Below are positions 8,315 through 16,890 of a DNA stretch of 64,000 nucleotides, piece by piece. Positions within the stretch are counted from its first letter, which is position 1. Each line of letters begins with the position of its first letter. Below the pieces are notes generated by a model. The model saw only the letters and a list, made by a program, of their open reading frames with translations, made no database searches and had not been told where the DNA came from. Source of the DNA: Modestobacter caceresii (GTDB lineage: Bacteria; Actinomycetota; Actinomycetes; Mycobacteriales; Geodermatophilaceae); NCBI RefSeq assembly GCF_000761485.1, contig NZ_JPMX01000091.1:153027-217026 (forward strand), in the 5' to 3' direction. The translations under genes were made by a program, and so were the position numbers.

Positions 8315-11300
8315 CAGTACTGCACCTCCTGGTCCCGGCGCCGGATGACGGTCACTTCGTCGCGCTGGTTCCCGGTCGGGCCGAGGTAGTTGAAGGCGTA
8401 GGACAGCTGCGCGTAACCACCGATGAGGTGCGTGGGCTTGAGGAACAGCCGGGTCAGCGAGTTGTGGATGCCACCGCGCCTGCCGTTGGTCTCCGTGAGC
8501 GGGACGTCGATCAGCCGGTCCTGCGCGTGATACATGTAGACCGTCCCCTCCGGCATGCGGGAGGACACGATGGCCCGGGCGGCCACGACGCCGTTGCGGT
8601 TGACCGCCTCGATCCAGTCGTTGTCGCGCACCCCGACCTTGGCGGCGTCCTGGGTGCTCATCCAGACGGTCTGCCCACCCCGGGACAGCGACAGCATGAA
8701 CAGGTTGTCCTGGTACTCCGAGTGGATCGACCACTTGTTGTGCGGTGTGAGGTACCGGACGGTGATGCCCAGCTCCCCCTGGTCACCGACCTGCGGCTCC
8801 CCGAACAGGGTGTGCAGGTCCAGCGGTGGCCGGAACACCGGCATGTTCTCCCCCGCCTCGGTCATCCAGTCGTGGTCGAGGAAGAAGTGCATCCGCCCGG
8901 TCAGGGTGTGCCAGGGCTTGAGCCGCTCCACGTTGATGGTGAACGGCGAGTACCGCCGTCCGCCGTGCTCGCTGCCCGACCACTCCGGGGACGTGATCAC
9001 CGGCGTGGGTGCCGCCTGGGTGTCGGCGAAGGTGATCAGCTTGCCCTCGTGCTCGGCGGCCAGATCGGCCAGCCGCACCCCGGTTCGCTCCTCGGCGAAC
9101 CGGAAGCCCTGGGTCGCCAGCCGGCCATTCGTCGTCCCGGACAGCGCCAGGATCGCCTCGCACCAGTGCACGTCCCGGGCCAGGGCCGGTTGGCCGGCCG
9201 CGACGCCGTCCCGGATGACCCCGTTCTTGTGCCGGAGGTACTCGACCTCCTTGTCCGGCGTGGTGGTCACCCCCTTGACCTGCAGGCCGAGCTTCTCCAC
9301 CAGCGGCCCGAGCGCCTGCCACTTCTGCGCGACTGCCGCGTAGTCCCGTTCCTGGACGACGAACTTCGGCATCGTCCTGCCGGGGACCGGGTCGCACTCG
9401 CCGGCCTTCCAGTCCCGCACCACCCCCCGCGGATTGGCCAGCTCGTCGGGGGTGTCGTGCAGCAGCGGCAGCGCCATCAGGTCCTTGCGGACGCCGAGGT
9501 GCGTGGCGGCCAGCCGGCTGAAGGCCTTGGCGATCGTGCCGAAGGCGTCGAAGTCGGTGCGCGTCTCCCACGGCGGCGCGATGGCGGGGTTGAACGAGTG
9601 CACGTAGGGGTGCATGTCGGTGGTGTTGAGGTCGTGCTTCTCGTACCAGGTGGCTGCCGGCAGCGTGATGTCGGAGTAGATCGTCGTGCTGGTCATCCGG
9701 AAGTCGAGTGCGAGCAGCAGGTCCAGCTTTCCGGTGGGCGCCTCCTCCCGCCAGACCAGGTCCTTGGGGCGGGCCTCGGGCGGTGCTTCCTCCGCGCGGA
9801 CGGCGTTGTCGGTGCCGAGCAGGTGCTTCAGGAAGTACTCGTTGCCCTTCGCCGACGAGCCGAGCAGGTTCGCCCGCCAGATCGTCAGCACCCTCGGGAA
9901 GTTCTCCGGAGCGTCGGGATCCTCGGCGGCGAACCGCAGACTGCCGTCGCGGAGCGCGTCGAGGACGTGCTCGCCCGGCTCCTTCCCTGCGGCGGCCGCC
10001 TCGTCGGCGAGGTCGAGCGGGTTCCGGTTGAACGTCGGGTACGACGGCATCCAGCCCATGCGCGCGGACTGCGCGAGGACGTCGGCCGGCGTCTTGCCGT
10101 CGAAGCGCCCCTCGCCCAACGGCGAGGCGAAGCCGTCGAGCGTCGTCTGGTCGTAGCGCCACTGGTCGGTGTGCAGGTACCAGTAGGCCGTCTGGATCAT
10201 CTGCCTCGGCGGGCGGGCCCAGTCCAGCGCGGAGGCCAGGGTCATCCAGCCGGTGACCGGCCGGCACTTCTCCTGGCCGACGTAGTGCGCCCACCCGCCG
10301 CCGTTCACCCCCTGGCAGCCGGTCAGCGTGGTCAGGGTGAGGAACGCGCGATAGATCGTGTCGGAGTGGAACCAGTGGTTGGTGCCCGCGCCCATGATGA
10401 TCATGGACCGGCCGTTGGACTCGTCGGCGTTCTGCGCGAACTCCCGGCCGATGCGCGCCGCGGCGGCAGCAGAGACACCGGTGAACTGCTCCTGCCAGGC
10501 AGGGGTGTAGGGCTGCGAGGCGTCGTCCAGGCCGGTCGGCCACTCCCCCGGCAGGCCCGCCCGGCCCACGCCGAACTGGGCGAGCAACAGGTCGTAAACC
10601 GTCGTCACCAGGTGCTCGCCGAGCCGGCGGACCGGCACGCCGCGGCGCATGGTGGCGCCCTCGCCGCGCGGGGTGTCGAACCGGGCCAGGTCGACCGTCA
10701 CCGACTCGTCCGCGGCGCCGTGCAGGCTCAGCAGCGGATCGACGTCCCCGAGGTCGAGGTTCCACTTGCCCTTGCCGGCCTCGCCGAAGCGGAAGCCCAG
10801 TGACCCGTTCGGGACGTGGGGTTCGTTGGTGGCGGAGTCGACGAGCACGGTCTTGAACTCCGCGCCCTCCTCCATGGCTCCCAGGTCGGCCGCGGTGAGG
10901 AACTTGCCTGGCACGTAGCTGTCCCCGCGCGGGGTCAGGGTGAGCAGGAAGGGCAGGTCGGAGAACTTCTCCACGTACTCCTGGAAGCGGGGAACCTGCC
11001 GGTCGACGAAGAACTCCTTGAGGACGACGTGTCCCATCGCCATCGCCAGGGCGCCGTCGGTGCCGGGGTGTGGAGCCAGCCAGTCGTCGGCGAACTTGGT
11101 CGCGTCGGAGTAGTCCGGGCTCATCACCACGACCTTCTGGCCGCGGTAGCGCGCCTCGGTCATCCAGTGCGCGTCGGGCGTGCGGGTGACCGGGACGTTG
11201 GAGCCCCAGAGGATCAGGTAGGCGGCGTCCCACCAGTCGCCGGACTCCGGGACGTCGGTCTGGTCACCGAACATCTGCGGCGACGCGACGGGGAGGTCGG

Positions 11301-12027
11301 CGTACCAGTCGTAGAACGAGAGCATCGGCGCGCCGATGAGCGACATGAACCGGGCGCCGGCCGCGTGCGAGACCATCGACATCGCGGGTATGGGCGAGAA
11401 TCCGGCGATCCGGTCGGGGCCGTACTGCTTGATCGTGTGGACGTGCGCGGCGGCGATCATCTCGGTCGCCTCGTCCCAGCTCGCCCGCACCAGCCCACCC
11501 TTGCCGCGCTGGGACTTGTAGGCCTGGGCGCGCTCCGGGTCGCCGACGACGTCGGCCCACGCCAGCACCGGGTCACCGAGGCGCTGGCGTGCCTCGCGGT
11601 ACATCTCCAGCAGCGAGCCGCGCACGTACGGGTAGCGCACCCGGGTGGGTGAGTACGTGTACCAGGAGAACGCCGCGCCTCGGGGGCAGCCACGGGGCTC
11701 GTACTCCGGGCGGTCGGGCCCGGTCGAGGGGTAGTCCGTCTGCTGGGCCTCCCACGTGATGATGCCGTCCTTGACGTACACCTTCCACGAGCACGACCCC
11801 GTGCAGTTCACCCCGTGCGTGGACCGGACCACCTTGTCGTGGGCCCAGCGGTCCCGGTAGAAGGCGTCGGCATCACGCCCGCCGATCTGGTGCAACGAGC
11901 GCAGATCGGCACTCACCTCGTCCTTGCGGAAGAACCGGGACGTCCGCACGAGCGCCTCGGCGATGCCGCCGTCGAAGCCGGTCGCCCGGGCGTCGTCGCC
12001 TGGTCCGCGCTCCCGCGTGCCGGTCAC
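8314..12027 (-). CDS. narG: Respiratory nitrate reductase alpha subunit (Mo-bisMGD)
   Basis: 1237 residues, full length. It reduces nitrate to nitrite on the cytoplasmic face of the membrane. The FS0 site uses His and three Cys in THGVNCTGSCSW and, further on, RGCPRGAAF. The Mo-coordinating Asp lies in WYADLPVASPQMFGDQTDVP, the NarG fingerprint. Molybdopterin domains fill the middle, and the C-terminal barrel includes LTPHNKWSIHSEYQDN. The start is a GTG at 12027 after a weak GGGAAG. A small hairpin lies directly upstream in the leader. It is the first gene of narGHJIK, pointing to anaerobic or microaerobic nitrate respiration. The promoter could not be fixed. Confidence 0.97.
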   Translation of the reverse strand: MTGTRERGPGDDARATGFDGGIAEALVRTSRFFRKDEVSADLRSLHQIGGRDADAFYRDRWAHDKVVRSTHGVNCTGSCSWKVYVKDGIITWEAQQTDYPSTGPDRPEYEPRGCPRGAAFSWYTYSPTRVRYPYVRGSLLEMYREARQRLGDPVLAWADVVGDPERAQAYKSQRGKGGLVRASWDEATEMIAAAHVHTIKQYGPDRIAGFSPIPAMSMVSHAAGARFMSLIGAPMLSFYDWYADLPVASPQMFGDQTDVPESGDWWDAAYLILWGSNVPVTRTPDAHWMTEARYRGQKVVVMSPDYSDATKFADDWLAPHPGTDGALAMAMGHVVLKEFFVDRQVPRFQEYVEKFSDLPFLLTLTPRGDSYVPGKFLTAADLGAMEEGAEFKTVLVDSATNEPHVPNGSLGFRFGEAGKGKWNLDLGDVDPLLSLHGAADESVTVDLARFDTPRGEGATMRRGVPVRRLGEHLVTTVYDLLLAQFGVGRAGLPGEWPTGLDDASQPYTPAWQEQFTGVSAAAAARIGREFAQNADESNGRSMIIMGAGTNHWFHSDTIYRAFLTLTTLTGCQGVNGGGWAHYVGQEKCRPVTGWMTLASALDWARPPRQMIQTAYWYLHTDQWRYDQTTLDGFASPLGEGRFDGKTPADVLAQSARMGWMPSYPTFNRNPLDLADEAAAAGKEPGEHVLDALRDGSLRFAAEDPDAPENFPRVLTIWRANLLGSSAKGNEYFLKHLLGTDNAVRAEEAPPEARPKDLVWREEAPTGKLDLLLALDFRMTSTTIYSDITLPAATWYEKHDLNTTDMHPYVHSFNPAIAPPWETRTDFDAFGTIAKAFSRLAATHLGVRKDLMALPLLHDTPDELANPRGVVRDWKAGECDPVPGRTMPKFVVQERDYAAVAQKWQALGPLVEKLGLQVKGVTTTPDKEVEYLRHKNGVIRDGVAAGQPALARDVHWCEAILALSGTTNGRLATQGFRFAEERTGVRLADLAAEHEGKLITFADTQAAPTPVITSPEWSGSEHGGRRYSPFTINVERLKPWHTLTGRMHFFLDHDWMTEAGENMPVFRPPLDLHTLFGEPQVGDQGELGITVRYLTPHNKWSIHSEYQDNLFMLSLSRGGQTVWMSTQDAAKVGVRDNDWIEAVNRNGVVAARAIVSSRMPEGTVYMYHAQDRLIDVPLTETNGRRGGIHNSLTRLFLKPTHLIGGYAQLSYAFNYLGPTGNQRDEVTVIRRRDQEVQY

Positions 12028-12045
12028 CGCCCCGCTTCCCTGCGT

Positions 12046-12063
12046 CGCTCCCGGCGGGGAGCG
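12046..12063 (-). promoter_or_regulatory. Small hairpin in the narG leader
   Basis: CGCTCCC and GGGAGCG form a perfect 7-bp stem with a GGCG loop, 19 bases before the narG GTG. It could limit ribosome access or be part of a protein site. Only the inverted repeat itself is directly seen. Confidence 0.3.
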
Positions 12064-12336
12064 ATCGGGCTGCGGTGACGAGCACCGTCGTCGTGCGGCT
12101 GGTGGCGATCAGCTGGCTTCGGGGTGGACATCCAGCCCTCCCTCTCGGGGTCGGTGGTCGACCGCACCTGCACGGCCCTCCGTGTACCTGGCGGAGCGCG
12201 AGCCCCGTGCTCACGCTGCTCGACGGCCCCTCCGGGCGGCCTCGACCGTCGCGGGTGAGATGACAGCGCGGCAGAGGTCCTCGGCGGGCGGCACGGAGTG
12301 GTGGAGAGGCCGCCGTGCTGCTCCCGGGTCGGGCAT

Positions 12337-12355
12337 CTCACCCGTCGTGGGTGAG
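12337..12355 (-). terminator. Inverted repeat CTCACCC-N5-GGGTGAG upstream of narG
   Basis: A perfect 7-bp inverted repeat (spacer GTCGT), about 310 bases upstream of narG. A similar half, CGTCGCGGGTGAG, recurs at 12247-12259. On the minus strand the repeat overlaps the stop codon of a short frame ending LTGLTHDG, so it may be the terminator of the degraded cupin region; alternatively it is an operator for the nar operon. The rest of 12064-12432 shows no convincing gene. Confidence 0.3.
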
Positions 12356-12432
12356 GCCGGTCAGGTAGCCGGGGCGTTCGTCCCGCCATCGCGGACGACA
12401 GATCTCCCCGGTCACCGGCGCGGCCGCCAGGA

Positions 12433-12525
12433 TCAGGGCCGCTCGGCGACGGGCAGGAGCACGGCGGCGTCGCTGACCGCCTCGAGGCTGTGCCGCTCCG
12501 AAGGGATGACCAGCAGATCCCCGCG
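12433..12525 (-). pseudogene. C-terminal fragment of a cupin protein
   Basis: On the minus strand this stretch encodes GDLLVIPSERHSLEAVSDAA followed by VLLPVAERP and a stop, the typical C-terminal half of a small single-domain cupin (the beta strands around the second cupin motif). No start codon or N-terminal half precedes it on this strand. The matching N-terminal half lies next to it on the opposite strand (12576-12690). The two pieces together would make most of one roughly 100-residue cupin. Family recognition is from memory of the motif; no search was run. Confidence 0.55.
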
Positions 12526-12575
12526 GCTCCCCTCCCCTTGGTGGAGGTAGCGCAGGACGGCAGCGAGCCGGGCTA

Positions 12576-12690
12576 CCGCACACGCTGCGTCAGACCGTCA
12601 TCGCCCTCACCGCCGGCAGCGTGCTCGCCGAGCACGAGAACCCCGGCGAAGCGACGCTGGTCGTGCTCGACGGCTGCGTGCGGCTCGTGT
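12576..12690 (+). pseudogene. N-terminal/central fragment of the same cupin protein, inverted
   Basis: On the plus strand this frame reads PHTLRQTVIALTAGSVLAEH followed by ENPGEATLVVLDGCVRLVS, which is the first cupin motif region of the small cupins often found near nitrate-reductase genes. After LVS the frame loses similarity and reaches a stop near 12750. About 30 N-terminal residues and a linker of about 10 residues before the C-terminal piece are missing. The orientation is opposite to the fragment at 12433-12525, which fits an inversion with one breakpoint between 12525 and 12576 and the other near 12690. Confidence 0.55.
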
Positions 12691-12902
12691 CTCCGACGTG
12701 CACCTGCGTGCAGAGGACGCGAGTTCGGGCTGCCCGTTGCCGCGGCTGATCAGTGGAACGTGCTCTAGCCACCGGCAACGCACTCCCGGGGACGCGACGG
12801 CTTCGCACTCCGCGCCGAGCGCCCGGACGTGACCGGTGGGACGGATGAGAGCTGTGCGGCGCGGCGGCACCACCAGCGCTCCGGCCGTGCGCACGATGGG
12901 GC

Positions 12903-13820
12903 ATGCCCGCCCGACCGGACGCCGTCGCCGCGCTGCCGGCCGCACCGGGGGTGTACCGCTTCCGGGACGCCGGCGGCCGCGTGCTGTACGTCGGGCGGGC
13001 CGGAGAGCTGCGCCGCCGGGTCAGCTCCTACTGGGGCGATCTGCGGGACCGACGCCACCTGCGGCGGATGATGCCCCGGGTCGCCCGGATCGAGGCGCTG
13101 GTCTGCGACTCCGCGCACGAGGCCGCCTGGGCCGAACGCAACCTGCTCGAGCGGTCGCTGCCACCGTGGAACCGGATCGTCGGCGGCCTGGAGGTACCCG
13201 TCAGCATCCGACTGGACCCCTCGCCGGAGGCGCCGCGCCTCGGCCTCGCCTCCGTACACCAGCCCGCACCGGGTGTCCGCTACTTCGGCCCCTACCTCGG
13301 GGCCCGCAAGGTGCGACAGGCAGTGTCCGGACTGGAACGGCTGTACCCGATCGGCCACGCGGGCCCGACCCGCACCGCCGGCGAGCGCGAGCTGGCGCGG
13401 CTGCGCGGCGGGCAGGACACCCCCGTCGCGCAGCTGGCGAGCGCCGTGGCGTCCGTGCTGGACCGCGAAGCCACGGCGGTCGCCGACGCACTGGCGGCGC
13501 TGACCTCTCGGCGCGACGCCGCGGCCGGGGCCCATGCCTACGAGGCCGCGGCCCGGCTGCAGGAGGAGATCGAGGCGGTCGAGTGGGTGGTCGCGCCGCA
13601 GCGGGTCACCGCGCCCGACGAGGAAGGCGACGAGGACGTCACCGCCTGGGGGGACGACGTCCTGGTCCGGCTGCGGATCCGGAACGGCCGACTCCGTGCC
13701 TGGGAGCAGGAGACCTGCACCCGGTCGGTGCCCGGCAGCCGGGCGCCCGACGGATGGGTGCCCTTCCTGAGGCGCAACGCGGAACTGGCCGCCCGGCTCG
13801 CGGCGCTGCCCGTCAGCTGA
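12903..13820 (+). CDS. UvrC-like GIY-YIG nuclease
   Basis: 305 residues. The N-terminal GIY-YIG domain (about 10-95) has GVYRFRD and VLYVGRAGELRRRVSSYW with the downstream Glu in WAERNLLE. It is followed by the UvrC-type segment VRYFGPYLGARKVRQAVSGL and a UVR-like helix AYEAAARLQEEIEAVEWV near residue 215. The C-terminal RNase-H-like incision domain and HhH motifs of true UvrC are absent, so this resembles the single-incision Cho-type proteins. It probably cuts damaged or branched DNA. It stands alone, separated from nar by the cupin remnants. The ATG at 12903 has no strong ribosome-binding site; CACGAT five bases before it is only a weak match to a leaderless -10. Confidence 0.85.
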   Translation: MPARPDAVAALPAAPGVYRFRDAGGRVLYVGRAGELRRRVSSYWGDLRDRRHLRRMMPRVARIEALVCDSAHEAAWAERNLLERSLPPWNRIVGGLEVPVSIRLDPSPEAPRLGLASVHQPAPGVRYFGPYLGARKVRQAVSGLERLYPIGHAGPTRTAGERELARLRGGQDTPVAQLASAVASVLDREATAVADALAALTSRRDAAAGAHAYEAAARLQEEIEAVEWVVAPQRVTAPDEEGDEDVTAWGDDVLVRLRIRNGRLRAWEQETCTRSVPGSRAPDGWVPFLRRNAELAARLAALPVS

Positions 13821-13942
13821 GCTGCTCCCCGGCGAGGAGGTGGCCCCGGTGGCGTTCGGGCGCCGTCGACCGACGGGGCACGAGGAGGTCTGACGACGCC
13901 CTGACCTCGCCGGACATCCGGCGAGGCCCTGGGACGCCGCCG

Positions 13943-13958
13943 TAGCCTGACCAGCATG
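13943..13958 (+). promoter_or_regulatory. Leaderless promoter of the quinone oxidoreductase gene
   Basis: The -10 hexamer TAGCCT at 13943-13948 is followed by exactly 7 bases and then ATG. Transcription would start at or next to the A of the start codon. No ribosome-binding site is visible, which fits leaderless translation. Confidence 0.6.
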
Positions 13959-14927
13959 CGTGCTGTTCAGATCACCCGCTTCGGCGGCCCCGAGGTCCTC
14001 GACATCGTCGACATCCCCGACCCGCAGCCCGGCGAGGGCCAGCAGCTCTTCGACGTCTCCGCCGCAGGAGTCAACTTCGCGGACACCCACCAGACCGAGG
14101 ACAGCTACCTCGCCAAGCAGCAGCTGCCGCTGATCCCGGGCGCCGAGTTCGTCGGCACCCCGGCCGGTGGCGGCCAGCGCGTGGTGGGGCTGCTGCCCGG
14201 CGGTGGCTACGCGGAGAAGGTCGCCGCGCACCCGCGGCTGACCTGGCCGGTGCCCGACGGGGTGACCGACGAGCAGGCGCTGGCCGTCGTCCTGCAGGGC
14301 GCCACCGCCTGGCACCTGCTGCGTACCTCCGCCCATCTGGCCGAGGGCGAGTCCGTCGTGGTCATCGCCGGTGCCGGCGGGGTGGGCACCCTGGCGATCC
14401 AGCTGGCCAAGCGCTGGGGCGCCGGCCGGGTCATCGCCACCGCCTCCAGCCCGGAGAAGCGCGAACTCGCCGAGTCCCTCGGTGCCGACGCCACGGTCGA
14501 CCCGGCGCTGGCCAACGACGACCCGAAGACCTTCGCCTCCGCACTCCGCGAGGCCAACGGCGGCAAGCGCGTCGACATCGTCCTGGAGATGACCGGCGGC
14601 AACGTGTTCGACGGGTCGCTGTCGGCGCTGGCCCCCTTCGGCCGGCTGGTCGCCTACGGCATGGCCGGGCGTGAGGCCCCCGCCACGGTCGCCGTGCCCG
14701 CGCTGATGGGCACCAGCCGGGCCGTCATCGGGTTCTGGCTGGCGCACTGCATGACCCGGCCGGAGATGATGGACGCCGCGATGAGCGACCTGCTGTCGAT
14801 GGTCGCCGACGGCACCCTGAAGCCGGTCGCCGGTGGCCGCTACCCGCTGACCGCCGTCCGCGAGGCGCACCAGGACCTGCTCGCCCGCCGCACCACCGGC
14901 AAGCTCGTCCTCGACCCCACCCGCTGA
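13956..14927 (+). CDS. NADPH:quinone oxidoreductase, zinc-free MDR family
   Basis: 323 residues of the medium-chain dehydrogenase/reductase superfamily. The N-terminal GroES-like domain reads MRAVQITRFGGPEVLDIVDI, and GVNFADTHQ replaces the zinc-binding cysteines, as in quinone oxidoreductases. The Rossmann nucleotide site is GAGGVGTLAIQLAKRWGAGR near residue 138, with ATASSPEKRELAESLGAD marking an NADPH-type fold. It reduces quinones or alpha,beta-unsaturated carbonyls in the cytosol; the substrate is unknown. It is a single gene with its own leaderless promoter and a terminator hairpin 6 bases after the stop. Confidence 0.9.
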   Translation: MRAVQITRFGGPEVLDIVDIPDPQPGEGQQLFDVSAAGVNFADTHQTEDSYLAKQQLPLIPGAEFVGTPAGGGQRVVGLLPGGGYAEKVAAHPRLTWPVPDGVTDEQALAVVLQGATAWHLLRTSAHLAEGESVVVIAGAGGVGTLAIQLAKRWGAGRVIATASSPEKRELAESLGADATVDPALANDDPKTFASALREANGGKRVDIVLEMTGGNVFDGSLSALAPFGRLVAYGMAGREAPATVAVPALMGTSRAVIGFWLAHCMTRPEMMDAAMSDLLSMVADGTLKPVAGGRYPLTAVREAHQDLLARRTTGKLVLDPTR

Positions 14928-14932
14928 GCGAC

Positions 14933-14963
14933 GGCCCCTCCCCAAGCCATTCGGGGAGGGGCC
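14933..14963. terminator. Bidirectional terminator between convergent genes
   Basis: A perfect 11-bp stem, GGCCCCTCCCC with GGGGAGGGGCC, and a 9-base loop. It lies 6 bases after the oxidoreductase stop and its last base is the first base of the VWA gene's stop codon on the other strand, so it can serve both genes. Confidence 0.75.
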
Positions 14964-15919
14964 TACAGCAGCCGGTTGGTCCAGAGCAGGGACGCGACGA
15001 CGCCGAGGAAGGCGAACAGCAGGCCGCCGCGGACGAACCACGGGCTGATGTCCTGCGGCTCGGTGGTGTAGCCGATCTGGCTGCCCAGGTCCTCGAACAC
15101 CTCCGACAGCTCCTCGGCGCTGGCCGCCTCGCTGTAGCTGCCGTCGGTCTCCTCGGCGATCTGCTCCAGGGTGGCCCGGTCGACAGGCACCGGCACCCGC
15201 TCGCCGTTGATGTCCAGCGTGCCGTAGTCGGTGCCGAACGCGATCGTGGAGACCGGCACCGAGGCGGCGTTGGCCGCGTCGATCGCCTGCGTCGCCTCCC
15301 GGCCCACGGTGCTGTACCCGTCGGACAGCAGCACGATCCGGGCCGGCGGCGCCTCCATGCCCTCCGAGGCCAGCGTCGCCTGGTAGTTGGTGATGGCGGT
15401 GAGCGAGGTGAAGATCGCGTCCCCGATCGCGGTCGCCTCGGCCAGTTCCAGGTTGTCGATCGCGGTGAGCACCTCGCCCCGGTCCGTGGTCGGCGTGACG
15501 AGGGTGGCCGCCGTCCCGGCGAAGGCGACCAGCCCCAGGTTGATCCGCTCGGGGAGCACCTCGACGAACTCCTCGGCCGCGACCTGCATCGCCTGGAAGC
15601 GGTCGGGCTCGACGTCGGTCGCCCGCATCGACAGCGAGACGTCGACGGCCATGATCACCGTGGCACGTTCCCGCGGCACCCGGACCTCGGTGCTCGGCTG
15701 CGCCAGCGAGGTGACCAGCACCCCGAGCCCCAGGGCGACGAGCCCGAACGCGACGTGCCGGCGCCAGCCCGCCCGCTTCGGCACCAGCGAACCGAGCAGC
15801 GCCACGTTCGTGAAGCGGGCCGCGTACTTGGCCCGGCGGCGCTGCAGCACCACGTAGAGCCCGACGAGGGCCACCACCGCCAGCAGCGCGGCCAGCCACC
15901 ACGGGGACTGGAAGGTCAT
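14963..15919 (-). CDS. VWA-domain membrane protein (BatA-like)
   Basis: 318 residues. Helices at about 6-25 and 57-73 and another near 290-310 place the domain outside the membrane. The von Willebrand A domain begins at about residue 85 with the metal site DVSLSM (Asp93, Ser95, Ser97) and continues with VLLSDGYST. It is the last gene of a three-gene unit with DUF58 and MoxR genes, each overlapping by ATGA. MoxR-DUF58-VWA units are linked to envelope-stress responses and to chaperone-like assembly of metal enzymes or membrane complexes. The client of this one is unknown. Confidence 0.85.
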   Translation of the reverse strand: MTFQSPWWLAALLAVVALVGLYVVLQRRRAKYAARFTNVALLGSLVPKRAGWRRHVAFGLVALGLGVLVTSLAQPSTEVRVPRERATVIMAVDVSLSMRATDVEPDRFQAMQVAAEEFVEVLPERINLGLVAFAGTAATLVTPTTDRGEVLTAIDNLELAEATAIGDAIFTSLTAITNYQATLASEGMEAPPARIVLLSDGYSTVGREATQAIDAANAASVPVSTIAFGTDYGTLDINGERVPVPVDRATLEQIAEETDGSYSEAASAEELSEVFEDLGSQIGYTTEPQDISPWFVRGGLLFAFLGVVASLLWTNRLL

Positions 15920-16890
15920 CGGGAGGCCCCTCCGCTGCCGGCGCGCCGGCGGTCGGCGACGTAGCGGACGACGTCGGCCAGCCAGTCGCGGTCGGTCTGC
16001 AGTCTCAGGTGCCCGGCACCGGACCGGCGAAGGGCGGCGGCGATCTCACGTCGCTGCGCCGCGGCGCCCTCGGCGAAGCGGCGGCGGACCTCGGCGTTGC
16101 CGGTGGGCACCTCGAGCGTCTGGCCGGTCTCCGGGTCGACGACGGTCAGCAGCCCCACGTCGACCAGCTCCAGTTCGCGCGGATCGACCACCTCGATGGC
16201 CAGGAGGTCGTGCCGCGCCGACAGGCCCCGCAGCGGGCGCTCCCAGTCGGCGGTGCCCTGCGCGTCGGATCCGAGGAAGTCCGAGATCACCACGACCAGC
16301 CCGCGGCGCCGCGGCGGGCGGCGCAGCGACTCCAGCGCGGCGGCCAGGTCACCGCGCCGGCCGGCGGCGGCCCGCGGGGTGGCGACGACGGCGCGCAGCA
16401 GCCGGTCGGCGGCCAGCCGACCGGGGCTGGCGGGGTACCGGTCGACACGCTCGCCAGTGGTGACGACGGCGCCCAGCCGGTTGCCGCCGTGCACGGTCAG
16501 GTGGCTCACCGCCGCGAGCCCGGCGATCGCCAGGTCCCGCTTCTCGCAGTCAGCGGTGCCGAAGTCCAGGCTGGCGGACAGGTCGAGCACGACCCAGGTC
16601 TCCAGCTCTCGGTCGGCGATCGTCTCCCGGACGTGCGGCACCTGGGTGCGCGCGGTCACCGGCCAGTCCATCCGGCGGACGTCGTCCCCGGGGTGGTAGG
16701 TCCGCGAGTCCCCGGCCTCACTGCCCGAGCCGGGCACGAGTCCCAGGTGGTCGCCCTGCAGCAGCCCGTCCAGCCGATGGCGGACGGTGAGCTCCAGGCG
16801 GCGCAGCAACACCGCCGAGTTGCTGCCGGGGCCGAAGTGCGGCGGCGCGCCGTTCCCGGCCGCCCGGCCGGTGTCGTCCGGGCCGGTCAC
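15916..16890 (-). CDS. DUF58 domain protein
   Basis: 324 residues, cytosolic. The family fingerprint YHPGDDVRRMDWPVTART is clear near residue 66, and a VWA-like fold follows (WVVLDLSASLDFGT, then GLVVVISDFLG). DUF58 proteins are fixed partners of MoxR ATPases and are thought to link the ATPase to VWA-domain clients. The start (ATG at 16890) overlaps the moxR stop by ATGA, and the stop overlaps the VWA start the same way, indicating coupled translation. The N-terminus has a short Gly/Pro-rich lead before the conserved part. Confidence 0.88.
   Translation of the reverse strand: MTGPDDTGRAAGNGAPPHFGPGSNSAVLLRRLELTVRHRLDGLLQGDHLGLVPGSGSEAGDSRTYHPGDDVRRMDWPVTARTQVPHVRETIADRELETWVVLDLSASLDFGTADCEKRDLAIAGLAAVSHLTVHGGNRLGAVVTTGERVDRYPASPGRLAADRLLRAVVATPRAAAGRRGDLAAALESLRRPPRRRGLVVVISDFLGSDAQGTADWERPLRGLSARHDLLAIEVVDPRELELVDVGLLTVVDPETGQTLEVPTGNAEVRRRFAEGAAAQRREIAAALRRSGAGHLRLQTDRDWLADVVRYVADRRRAGSGGASR

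Noticed and set aside
8428..10803. Long plus-strand ORF (791 codons) opposite narG
   Set aside because: It is the complement of a well-conserved gene in very GC-rich DNA, with Arg/Gly/Val/Pro-rich low-complexity translation and no domain. The same holds for the antisense ORFs of 901 codons at 23528-26233 and 1069 codons at 49666-52875.
3923..12027. Horizontally acquired nar island
   Set aside because: Composition and codon use look the same as in the flanking genes and no integrase, tRNA or direct repeats were seen; only the cupin inversion hints at rearrangement.
12903..13820. Truncated uvrC pseudogene
   Set aside because: The frame is complete with a sensible start and stop, and stand-alone GIY-YIG/UVR proteins of this size exist, so it is treated as a real gene.
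12765..15902. Minus-strand ORF of 1045 codons spanning three genes
   Set aside because: It crosses the GIY-YIG nuclease, the quinone oxidoreductase and part of the VWA gene in an unrelated frame, and its composition is typical of a shadow frame.
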